From: Poa pratensis
Taxonomy: Eukaryota > Streptophyta > Magnoliopsida > Poales > Poaceae
Direction of reading: 5' to 3'
Length of the DNA: 64,000 nucleotides
Assembly (NCBI GenBank): GCA_947311845.1
Contig: CAMZMU010000117.1
Span: forward strand, 71,581,444-71,645,443
The position numbers and the translations under genes are program-made. Of the stretch, positions 1-8,504 are shown in pieces. Under the pieces are notes generated by a model that was not told the origin of the DNA, searched no databases, and worked only from the letters and a program-made list of their open reading frames with translations. The stretch's first letter is position 1. Every line of letters starts with the position of its first letter.

Positions 1-488
1 AGGGGAAGGGCGGAATTCTGCTGCGTCAATTCATCGCCGTCATTTGAAATGGCGCCTTGCCGCCGGAAGAGGAGTGTCTCGTGCGTCGCGGCGGGACGTG
101 GAGCCGGTTGTGACTACCTCCACCTCTTTCACTGAGGCCTCGAGATAGAGCCTTAGCGTGAGTACGAGTACAACTCCAACACCTGAAGCAGAAGGACTGT
201 TACGGTACCAAGCCACCAACGAGTGGGAGGAATCCATGGCCATGGCCGCCATATGTTTGTTGATTTGTTTCGGTTCAGTTTGGTCACGTTTGGCAGAGAG
301 AAATTCAGAGGGTGGGGGGGGGGGGGGGGGGGGGGGGGTTCGCAAAAAATATTGTGCCACGTGTAAGCACCACAACGATTTGGACTAGTTTTGCACAACA
401 TCACAAGTAATTGTACCGGTGCACCCCAATTTGCAAGTTGTTGTACTAGTTTGCACCCACCGCGCAAGTTGTTGTATGACCAATGCTA
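1..488. other. Left window edge, unassigned, with a 25-base poly(G) run
   Basis: No gene is recognised. A run of 25 G lies at 314-338, preceded by GGT. The motif CAAGTTGTTGTA occurs twice at about 434-475, next to two related forms. The stretch is probably the distal interior of the minus-strand retrotransposon whose 5' LTR is at 2101-2398, because the open frame of that element runs to 489, but I see no second LTR here. Confidence 0.4.
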
Positions 489-2024
489 TTACCTCTTTTG
501 TATACTCTGGAACACTAGGAGCTGTCTCCTTGTGAACCGCACGAACGGTGGGCAAAGCTTTATCATTTCTGCACCTACCATCCACCTGACACCGGGATCC
601 CATTGCGTGTAGTGCAGGTTGTTTGTCAAATGAACCAAGAAGAAGAAATGATAGTACTTGCATAGCTCTTGGTGCACTTGAAATATAATCAGTCCACGAC
701 CTTGTATAATCTGCGTAGAAGTATTTGAGTCTAATACCAAATGATTGCATGCCCATGAACAAACTGATAGGAACAAATCAATATCACAATTCACAAGGGA
801 TTGCCTCAACGCATCAGCAAGTACCGCCTTCTTCAGAGTACTGGCCATCAAGTATATGTATGCAAATCCGCGTTTTCCCAAGGGAAGCTTGTTCAGAAAA
901 ATAAGGCATGTCGTCTGCACCAAACATAGGAAATGTTGGACTGCTGAGTATGGAGTCCAGAACAAAGCAATTCCACTCCAGTATTGGTCTATATTGTTCA
1001 CAATGCCACCTGCACTTCCCACGGCAGCTACGTATCCATGTGATAGTGTAAGAACAGGCTGAGTGCTCACTGTTCCATGTTGGCAAGACCAGGAAATAAT
1101 CTTCACGATACCTGGGTCCCAGAGTTGTGCAAAAGAGTTTGCGAGCTTGAGCATTTTCTTTATTGTGACATAGAAGCTGCTAGCTGAGTAATCCGTGGAC
1201 TTCATCTGAATATCAGTAGCATGTCCTCCTTTTTGTGCATCACAGATCATCACACTCTCACTGCCATGATACAGAGTGCCACCGGCCCATGTTCCAAAAC
1301 CAACAAGGAAGAGGGGAACCTTGCATTGCTGATTGTAGCATTGTGTGTGCACGGCAGCGACCTGGGTGAGCATTGCATCAGATCGTAGCTCATCCTTCAG
1401 TAGCTGTGCATCCAACACTTGATCTGTGGTATCCATGCCAAGCTCGAGGAAGAGGGATGAGCCTCCAACATGGGTGAGGGCATCATCTAGTTCCTCCTGG
1501 ACGAATGTGTCCTTCTCCTTGTACACCTCATTAGGAACCTCACGAAGCCATGTGCGGACATGTGTCGAACAGCCTGCGGGCGTGTTCATGCCAGCCCAAA
1601 CTACACCCTGCAGCGTGCAGTTTCCGGCACCGGACGAGGTCTCTGTAGGGAGATGCGTGGTGCCGCTCGTCGGAATGGCAGCCGGGGAGAGGTTGTTGCC
1701 AAAGTTGCGAGCCAGGCCCGGTGTCGAGCACCTTGTAGGCATGGCAGGAGCGTGGACGGCGTCCGCATGTAGAGCACCATCAACCCTAACCCGATGCATG
1801 GAGGTGAGCGAGGGTGACAAGGGCTTGGGTTCTGGCTTCTCCCATACTCCATCCACTCTCATCTCCTCCTGCACAAACATGGGCGTGGCCGTGGTGGCCA
1901 CCTGCCCTTCCCGTTCCTTGACCTCCAATCGACGCATAGAAGAAGCCAGCAACGCACGCGACTCACTGAGGCTCGCCATGATTGCGGCTAGCCTTGCCTC
2001 CATGGTGGTCTCTGCTGCGAACAT
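489..2024 (-). CDS. Gag-like or unknown 511-residue ORF of the left-edge retrotransposon
   Basis: The frame is open from inside the LTR through the primer-binding site, and the first sensible start is MFAAETTMEARLAA at 2024. The first 50 residues form a heptad-like helix (EARLAAIMASLSESRALLAS), as in the N-terminus of many grass Ty3/gypsy Gag proteins. I see no zinc knuckle, protease or reverse transcriptase. The C-terminal 300 residues are hydrophobic and cysteine-rich and match nothing I recognise. It may be a non-autonomous element with captured sequence, or an accidental open frame. Long openness (over 500 codons) is the main support for coding. Confidence 0.4.
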   Translation of the reverse strand: MFAAETTMEARLAAIMASLSESRALLASSMRRLEVKEREGQVATTATPMFVQEEMRVDGVWEKPEPKPLSPSLTSMHRVRVDGALHADAVHAPAMPTRCSTPGLARNFGNNLSPAAIPTSGTTHLPTETSSGAGNCTLQGVVWAGMNTPAGCSTHVRTWLREVPNEVYKEKDTFVQEELDDALTHVGGSSLFLELGMDTTDQVLDAQLLKDELRSDAMLTQVAAVHTQCYNQQCKVPLFLVGFGTWAGGTLYHGSESVMICDAQKGGHATDIQMKSTDYSASSFYVTIKKMLKLANSFAQLWDPGIVKIISWSCQHGTVSTQPVLTLSHGYVAAVGSAGGIVNNIDQYWSGIALFWTPYSAVQHFLCLVQTTCLIFLNKLPLGKRGFAYIYLMASTLKKAVLADALRQSLVNCDIDLFLSVCSWACNHLVLDSNTSTQIIQGRGLIIFQVHQELCKYYHFFFLVHLTNNLHYTQWDPGVRWMVGAEMIKLCPPFVRFTRRQLLVFQSIQKR

Positions 2025-2100
2025 CGCTTCCACAACACCAAATCGAAGCGAAATTTTTTTGGGGAATTTTTTGGAGGATGACCTAGCTCTGATACCAAAT

Positions 2101-2398
2101 TGTGATGTCCCGTTGCCGCCGGTGATCACCGGGACGTGAGATCGATACAGATGCTTGTGGTAGCACCGGACCTTGGATGCTTGTGGTAGCAACTACACCA
2201 TGAGGAAGATCAGAGAGAGAGACAGAGGTAGGAGACGGAAGAGAGAGGACGGGAGCAACCCGATTTCTGTTCTATGCCATCCTTCTGACTGCTGCCTCTG
2301 CTTCCCTTTGTACGCAGCGACCAACTCCACAACTCCTGTCCATTGGGCCCAAAGCCCACATGCCCTGGCCCAACACATAGTCATGTACGGGTGTTACA
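2101..2398 (-). repeat. 5' LTR of the left-edge retrotransposon
   Basis: The 298-bp repeat begins TGTAACACCCGTACATGACT and ends in GGGACATCACA on the minus strand, so it has TG...CA ends. The primer-binding site follows immediately at about 2083-2098. The flanking five bases on the right are GTTGC (2399-2403), the candidate target duplication. Its partner is outside the window. Confidence 0.75.
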
Positions 2399-3473
2399 GT
2401 TGCATCTTCGTTCTATGCATCTGGACAATCAATTTGGAAAGCTGCTTTTTTCTGGGTGTCCTCTTCTTGAAGATTTGGAGCTCATGTGGTGCGACCAAGC
2501 ATTTCAAGAAATTAAGTCGCGCACATTGAGGAAGCTGGTCCTCGACCATTGTCAACATCTCAGTGGAGGTCAGGTGGTTATCACAGCACCTCGTCTTGCA
2601 TACCTCCGACTGTGTATTCGAGGGGATTGCTGTTCCAATGGTATTTCGATATGTGAGACAGCTTCTCTAGTCGGAGCATGGATTCATTTGCTTTGTCTTG
2701 GTGAAACATTTTCTTTGAAACACCAACGCCGACTTCTTGGTAGTTTGTGCAATGTGCCAAATTTAGATTTGTTGGGCTTCCAGACAATGGTACGCATTCC
2801 TCCAGTCCATGTTTCCTGAAATTGATCGCAAATTGAGATTCATTTGTTCTATTTTGATATTCATTTAGAGTTGTTTCGTCTAAGGAATGTTCGTGTGACA
2901 ATCACAAGATACAACATTAATGACTAAAAGGAAGAGACTGTTCGTTGTTAATCTGATGATAGCTGGTGCTTAAATTCAGTTTTGCTTTCTGTTTTGCATG
3001 TATTTCAGGCAATGCTCGTTGATGAATCGGTTGAATTCCCAATATTCCCTGGCTTGCAAACCTTGTCACTTGATCAATGTTTCCTTGATAAATGTGATCT
3101 CAATGACAAATTAGAGGCTCTAGGAAGCTTTGTTCAGAATGCTCCTTGCTTGGAGAAGCTTACTCTGGAATGCTGCATGGTAATTAACTTTTTTCCTATC
3201 TATCTTGACCAGTCTCATAATTTTTATATCTTCTGACATGAATCCTTTGGATATCAAAAGTTTGAAGTAGACATGGAGACAGAGGGGCAGCAAGTGAGGA
3301 AAAACATAATTCTCCAACGACAGGACCAAAATACTTACCGGTGCCCGAAGTTGAAGTTCATAGAAGTCATGTACGAGGAGGACCATGATCACCAACTAGT
3401 GGAACTTTTGTGGGGAATAGGAAGGAAGCTACCAGATGCTAGTATCATTCTCACCAGTCTTAATGGTGACTAA
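2399..3473 (+). pseudogene. F-box/LRR-type gene, 3' portion only
   Basis: Three exons join in phase 0: 2399-2789, 3009-3179 and 3261-3473 (stop TAA). Donors are GTACGC and GTAATT; the acceptors are CAG at 3006-3008 and AAG at 3258-3260. The protein shows leucine-rich repeats of the plant F-box/FBD-LRR type, for example LLEDLELMWCD, LRKLVLDHCQHL, LQTLSLDQCFL and LEKLTLECCM, and ends in the FBD-like segment CPKLKFIEVMYEED. In the family this region reads substrates for an SCF ubiquitin ligase. The N-terminal F-box is absent: coding similarity starts exactly at the LTR edge at 2398. The remnant is therefore most likely dead. The remaining exons have no internal stop or frameshift, so the break looks recent. 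Confidence 0.7.
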
Positions 3474-3592
3474 AATATTTGGAACGGAGGGAGTAGTTCC
3501 GTGTGATGTCATTGTTCCGGCGGTGGCGACGGCATTGGGAGTAGAAGAGGAGCGACGCGTGGGACATGAACACATATGACTTTAGCTAGCTA
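3474..3592. other. Short spacer with a stray Stowaway end
   Basis: Just after the stop codon, 3480-3496 reads GGAACGGAGGGAGTAG, the terminal sequence of a Stowaway MITE without its partner. This looks like a truncated or excised copy. Confidence 0.4.
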
Positions 3593-3719
3593 CTCCATCC
3601 GTTTCAAATTAGATGACTTTCATTTGTTCACATGTGGATGTATCTATACTTATAACATGTCTAGATATATCCACATGTAAACAAATGGAAGTCATTTAAT
3701 CTAATTTAGAACGGAGGGG
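3593..3719. mobile_element. Stowaway MITE (Tc1/mariner type)
   Basis: The 127-bp element is flanked by TA on both sides (3591-3592 and 3720-3721). The ends are inverted copies, CTCCATCCGTTTCAAATTAG against CCCCTCCGTTCTAAATTAG. Almost the whole element folds back on itself, with the central part also palindromic around ACATGT. Confidence 0.9.
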
Positions 3720-3888
3720 TATATTTTACTCTGGGGGTGACGGTAGAACAAAACGCGATTTTTTTCTCAAAAAAAGGGCAACTAAAAATTTAAACGAAAA
3801 CGGGAAGTGAGATAACTAGTTTTGCTCCAGAAACTTGATTATTGAGCTGTCCGTGTGGTAAAACCGACGTATTTATAATAAACTACTA

Positions 3889-4008
3889 CCTCCGATCCAT
3901 ATTAATGGCCTCAACTTTATCTAGATACGGATGTATCTAGTTAAGTGTTTAGACTAGATGCATCCGTATCTAGACAATGTTGAGACCATTAATATGGATC
4001 GGAGGGAG
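3889..4008. mobile_element. Stowaway MITE
   Basis: The 120-bp fold-back element is flanked by TA at 3887-3888 and 4009-4010. The ends are CCTCCGATCCATATTAATGG and the inverted copy CTCCCTCCGATCCATATTAA. The arms pair through ATACGGATG. Confidence 0.9.
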
Positions 4009-4061
4009 TAACTAAAATCATGACGACCTTTTTTAAACGGGTGGAGTATTCAAATGGCGCA

Positions 4062-4293
4062 CACGTGCCCCCGCCAGCGTCGACTGCAGTGTGCAGGTAC
4101 CTAGGCACAGATCATCATCCACGATCGATCGATACCGCGGATGACGAGGCCACCAACGTCCAACGCCACGTATAGCTCCGCAGCATCCGACGCGTGCGCA
4201 CAAGTCGGCCAGCGCTGCACAGATGGATGCTTCTATCCGCAGGCACGCGTGCCCTCCCCCGAAGCACCTTTTGCCGGTGGCGCGTTTATAAAA
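4062..4293 (+). promoter_or_regulatory. Candidate promoter: G-box and TATA box before a small ORF
   Basis: A CACGTG G-box lies at 4062-4067. A TATA-like TTTATAAA lies at about 4285-4292, about 130 bases before the ATG at 4425. The spacing fits transcription starting near 4315-4325. The region 4062-4300 is GC-rich and gene-like, unlike the AT-rich MITEs to its left. Confidence 0.45.
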
Positions 4294-4424
4294 TCGCCAT
4301 GGGACCGAGAACAGAGATCACAAACCACCATCGATCTCATATCTCAACTCCTGCTCTCTCATCATCTGGTCCATCTTTGAAGCTTTCCATCCTACAACCG
4401 CGAGTCTTTTAACCAGCTAGAGAT

Positions 4425-4577
4425 ATGCCGTCGCTCTGGCGCAGGAAGAGGGCGGCGACGACGACGCCGGTGGTCCGGACGAGGCGGATGCCGTCGCTCG
4501 GGGCGCTGTGGCGCCGCCTGGTTCGGGCCCTCTCCTTCGGCCGCGCCGGCCGCGGGAGGACTACCACGAGGCTGTGA
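4425..4577 (+). CDS. Possible small basic peptide gene (50 residues)
   Basis: This short frame starts at the first ATG after a well-placed TATA box. The product is strongly basic, with MPSLWRRKR at the N-terminus, a second MPSLGALWRR starting near residue 22, and RALSFGRAGRGR towards the end, so a small internal duplication of the MPSL-WRR motif is visible. There is no signal peptide and no cysteine. Base usage is very high in GC3, as in short intronless grass genes. A likely 3' UTR follows to about 4800. I do not recognise a family; basic amphipathic helices such as LGALWRRLVRALSFG could bind membrane or nucleic acid, but that is a guess. Confidence 0.45.
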   Translation: MPSLWRRKRAATTTPVVRTRRMPSLGALWRRLVRALSFGRAGRGRTTTRL

Positions 4578-4872
4578 ACGGCCGGCGCACGACGTCGCAC
4601 GCTAGGTCCCCACCGGCGAACGACGATGCCGATCGACGACGCCATCCGCCGTGTCTGCACTGATCCCCTGGTCGTTTGATTGTGTGAGAGCGTTGCAGTA
4701 GCTGAGGAATTTTCTTCGCAGCTAGCTGTGCCAGAATGTATGTTAACTTTGTATTTTGTGTGCGAACGCGTTGTACTACTACCCTTGTTAATTAATTCTA
4801 AGAAAAACTCGTGATTTATATTTCAAGAGGACTCGAGCACGTGCAAGTTTCCGTTGTAGATTTTTATAAGTA

Positions 4873-6655
4873 ATAGCAAACGTGCCCGTGCGTTGCTACG
4901 GGCTTTATCAATTTTGAAGTAATCTTGAATAATATTTGTTTTGGATTCTTATATTTCTGCGTTGTATTTTACTTGGTTTTGAATCATTACCCAGCTCCTG
5001 TTGTAGCATAATTATAACTAACAACCTTATTTGAAAAACAACCATTGTTCGTTTTGGTCCATGATGAAATTTTGAAAGATATGAATATGCTATACTGACC
5101 ATTCGGTAGAGAGAAATGGTGATTGTTCAGCCCAACTCACAAAAAATACATAGTGCATATCGTCAAGCAAGCTCATTGTTTGTAGTGGTACCAATTACCA
5201 AAGCTTATAGATTGGGACACGTATCCTAGCAACAGCACATGGGTCAGCAATGTACGTTGCTGGTTCCAACGCGTGTCGCTTGGAGGAAAGAAAAACTCAC
5301 TGACACACGCGCACCATCTATTCAGGGTCTCAGGCCTCACTCCCCTCTCGAGCTCCATGTGCGTCCGCCTCCGTGGCTGGCCCCTCCCCTGCCTCGCGAC
5401 TGCTGCAGTCAATTTCTTTCCGCCGGCAGCTCCTCTTCTGTCCCTGATTTTCGATTGTCGATTCTTCACGGCCCAGCTATCCAATTCGTGTTCTATTGCC
5501 TATTCTGGTCGAGCTCGCGCCATGGAATTTCGCTTCTCTTTTCCGCTATGTCCGGCCACACGGGGCAGAGTGGCGTGCTTTGTGCAAGTCCTCGTCGAGC
5601 CCTTGAGAGCCACTTCCCAGGGTCCTCGGCGACCGCTCGGCGAATAGCACGTTCGCGGCAACCCCTCGTGGACACCGACAAGCTCCAAGGAGGCGAGGCG
5701 CCGAGGATAGCTGTGCGTGAGGCTCCTCCTTGGCGGAGAACAGCTTTCGTGTATGTTTTCCGCTGCTGGTGATGGAAATTTGATTAAGGTCGTTAGGTAA
5801 GTGAACTGAGATTAATTTGGTACAGAGCGCAAGTTATTAGATATCTGAATTTCCGATTTTCTCTGCCTCCTCCCATGCGGCCCGTCCTTCTCTCCTCCCG
5901 TGGAAATCACATCCGCCTCCACGGCCGGCAAAAATCCGGTGGACTGGTGCAGCCCCATCACGACGCCGTTGTCCTGGACCACCGCCACTGACTCGACGGC
6001 CACCCTGCCACAGCCCCGCCCCATCTTGAGGAACGACGTGTCCCGATCTAGCCGGTCTCCTCGTCCTGTCCGCTTGTTCTGCACGGCCTGGAGCTGTCGT
6101 GCTTGGGGCGATCTCGCCTCCCCTCCCCTGCTGGCGGCTCTCCCCTTCCTCACCATGGCGAGCAGGCCGAGGCCGTCCGGCTCCATTGCTCTGGACGGGA
6201 GCGAGCTCCGTTTTGGATCGAGGGCTTGACTCGGGATGAAGAGGAAGCGCATCTTGTCGGCGGCGGCGGTATCCTTTGCAACCTTGCGCACGTCGGTGCC
6301 GTGCATGAGGAAGAAGAACAGGTCGGGGAAGTCCTTGGCACCGGCGACGTTGCAGGCGAGCGTCGTCCTGGCCTGGTTCGTTCCGTGGCGGCGAGGAAGG
6401 ACGCAGCTGCGCCGTCGCACTTCTGGATCCGTTTTGACATCATCGGGTGGCTCTTCTGTTCCAAACTGAAAACAACACGGATTGGATGGGCTGGGCTGGC
6501 ATTAACTGATGCCTAACGTATCGATCCGAGACACCCGAGTAGGAAACAAAACCCAACGATCAGGACGTACGAAACGAAATCACGACGTACCACCGCCAGC
6601 CAAGACGGACGAAAAAACGGTAGGAAGAAACATTACTCATATTATATAGTAGAGA
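4873..6655 (-). mobile_element. Non-autonomous Helitron
   Basis: Read on the minus strand, the element begins at 6655 with TCTCTACTATATAATATGAG, matching the plant Helitron 5' end TCTMTACTA, and the preceding host base is A. Near the other end is a 6-bp stem hairpin, GCCCGT...ACGGGC (4884-4903), followed after a few bases by GCTATT. The expected 3' terminus is CTRR followed by a host T; here it reads CTAT, one base off. There are no terminal inverted repeats and no target duplication, as expected. About 1.3 kb of GC-rich sequence inside (5170-6500) resembles captured gene fragments; I cannot name the donors. Confidence 0.65.
4884..4903 (-). terminator. Helitron 3' subterminal hairpin
   Basis: A perfect 6-bp stem, GCCCGT and ACGGGC, encloses an 8-base loop, about 11 bases from the Helitron 3' end. 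In this transposon class such hairpins mark the end of rolling-circle transposition. This is not a transcription terminator. Confidence 0.6.
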
Positions 6656-6683
6656 TTATTAAATATGTCACTTGTGTTAGTAC

Positions 6684-7616
6684 CATTGGTGGAGCCAGCG
6701 GGTGTGCCGGGTGTGCCCTGGCACACCCAGAAATTCTGTGAATTTTTGGGGAGTAGTTTCAGCACTTAACAACCTGTCACGTAACAACGCAATAAAAAAA
6801 CGAAATTTTGACTGAAAAGGTAAAGAAAAGTCCACCCCGTGCGCATCCGGTCGAAACAGCCACGCACACGCAGGGCTTGCCCTCACAGTTGCCCCTCGAT
6901 TTCCTCTTTTCCGCGACCCCCTTCCACTCGGCTGCCAGCGGCGGGAGCAAATCCATGGCGCAGCTGAGGCAATCAGGCGATCACGTGCGCCGGCGTTGAA
7001 ATCTCGCAACTCTGGGTCCGTGGGTCGCCGGCTCGCAGCTGCATCAAGCACCTGGGCGAGCGGCACCGGGCGCCGCCACGCCGGAACGGCGGGACGTCGA
7101 CAGCAGCCGCAGGCCGCAACACACTCCAGCGTCCAGGAGGAAAACCAGCTGAGGAGCCGAGCGGGAGCAGCAGGCCAGCAGGACACCGGCCGGCGGCAGC
7201 GATTCGGCAGGCAGGCATCGCGGTCCACTGTTTCATACTGACATGCATACTACAATAGTTTCTGTTTTGATTTTAGCCTATTTTTCCTGTCAATCCAACA
7301 CATCCAGTACTACATTAGGCTATGTTTTTCCTGTCAATTCACTAGTTTTGATCTAGTTTGTTGTTATTTTTGTTTTAGATTTGTCAAACATAAAGAGAGA
7401 CAATGGCCATATTGCGACGCTTTTCAGCAAATATGAAGCAAAGAAATTTGCTTCTTCTGAATCTCCATCAGTTGTGGTTGATTTGCAAGCTGAATGGACT
7501 CCAGCAAGTGGACATTTGCTGTAGTTTTCCGTACAATTGTGGATTACATGTGTTGTCAAAAAAAAAAAAATTTGGAGTGTGGCACACCCTTTGGTAATTT
7601 CCTAGCTCCGCCACTG
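6684..7616. mobile_element. Non-autonomous hAT transposon
   Basis: The 933-bp element is flanked by a perfect 8-bp target duplication GTTAGTAC (6676-6683 and 7617-7624). The ends are inverted copies: CATTGGTGGAGCCAGC on the left and CAGTGGCGGAGCTAGG on the reverse of the right, followed by a shared GGTGTGCC-type subterminal motif. Length, target duplication and CAGTGGCGGAGC ends fit the TTF/DUF4371 group of grass hAT elements. The interior is GC-rich in its first half and holds a transposase remnant (7384-7516). Confidence 0.85.
7384..7516 (+). pseudogene. Remnant of a hAT transposase N-terminal exon
   Basis: After a good acceptor (TTTGTTTTAG at about 7370-7379) one frame reads SNIKRDNGHIATLFSKYEA and later SPSVVVDLQAEWTP. 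This resembles the start of TTF-type hAT transposases, where a K/R-rich box is followed by a phenylalanine-rich dimer segment and an acidic stretch. No zinc finger, catalytic triad or hAT dimerisation domain follows, so the element cannot move on its own. Confidence 0.4.
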
Positions 7617-7730
7617 GTTAGTACTCCAGCCCCTTGTTCTAAATCAAATATGTCACTTATGTGAATATGTCTATTACTCAGCTATAGATGTATTTTTCTA
7701 TATCCAGTTAATTAAAGCGAAGTGCAAACT

Positions 7731-8318
7731 GAGGGCTCCTTTGATTTTCTTTGATTCATAGGATTATTTGATTCATACGATTATCAAATTTCATAGGATT
7801 ACCAAATGATTCATAAGATTATCAAAGAAGATTATCAAAGGATTGGTGTAGGATTGAAATCCTATTGAAATATTTCTTTCGAAGCCGTTCAGTTCATAAG
7901 ATTATATCCCGTAGGAAAATTTTAGATTTTTTCCGAATTGATTCGTAGAATTGTATAGGAAAAAATCCTATAGAAATCTTTTGTAAGCCGTTTGATTCAT
8001 GATATCCCATAGAAAAAATTTCTTTTCGAAGCCGATTGATTAAGGAATCATATACCATAGGAAAAATTTCTTTTCGAATCCGTTTGATTCATGAATCATA
8101 TACCATAGGAAAAATTCAAAATTCCTATAAAAATCAAAAAATTCCTATACAAATCTTGTAGTATAAAATCCATACGACAATAACATGAATTCCAACCTCA
8201 TTGAAAAATTACCAACCAAAAGAACTTTCTATTCCCATAGGATTGAACGAGACATGTCATACCAGTACCATGAGTTTCTATTTCTATACTTTCTCTATCA
8301 TATGAATCAAAGGCCCTC
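7731..8318. mobile_element. MITE-like fold-back element with internal repeats
   Basis: The left end reads GGGCTCCTTTGATTTTC and the right end, reversed, GGGCCTTTGATTCATATGAT. Inside are many imperfect copies of GATTCATAGGATTATC and of CCATAGGAAAAATTTC. No clear target duplication can be assigned: the flanks are AAACT and AGACT. A 20-bp direct repeat, CCCTCAGACTAGCTGGAT, abuts the right end at about 8314-8350. Confidence 0.55.
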
Positions 8319-8504
8319 AGACTAGCTGGATAAGGAGCCCTCAGACTAGCTGGATTGGTTTCCAGAACTAAACTAGTAAGGTTCCCTGTGGTGGATTCTG
8401 AGTCGTCTGTACTGTGTTTAAAAAAAAAAGGAAATTTCATAAAACCATAGCTATTTTTTCTCTGAAAACTGTAGGGTCATTTTGGCTTGTGCCTCCAACT
8501 TTAC

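Larger units (their letters stand above)
489..2398 (-). mobile_element. LTR retrotransposon, 5' part, running off the left edge
   Basis: The element is read on the minus strand. Its 5' LTR is 2101-2398, and directly downstream is a primer-binding site that reads TGGTATCAGAGCTAG on the minus strand, the usual complement of the initiator tRNA-Met 3' end. A long open frame follows and runs left to 489. No 3' LTR is present in the window, so the element continues beyond the left edge or is truncated. It sits against the 5' broken end of an F-box/LRR-type gene, whose coding homology begins directly at 2399, so this insertion probably split that gene. Confidence 0.7.

Noticed and set aside
5239..6516. 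Several 100-200-codon frames on both strands
   Set aside because: They overlap in GC-rich Helitron-captured sequence, have no domain, splice sites or promoter, and look like composition-driven open frames.
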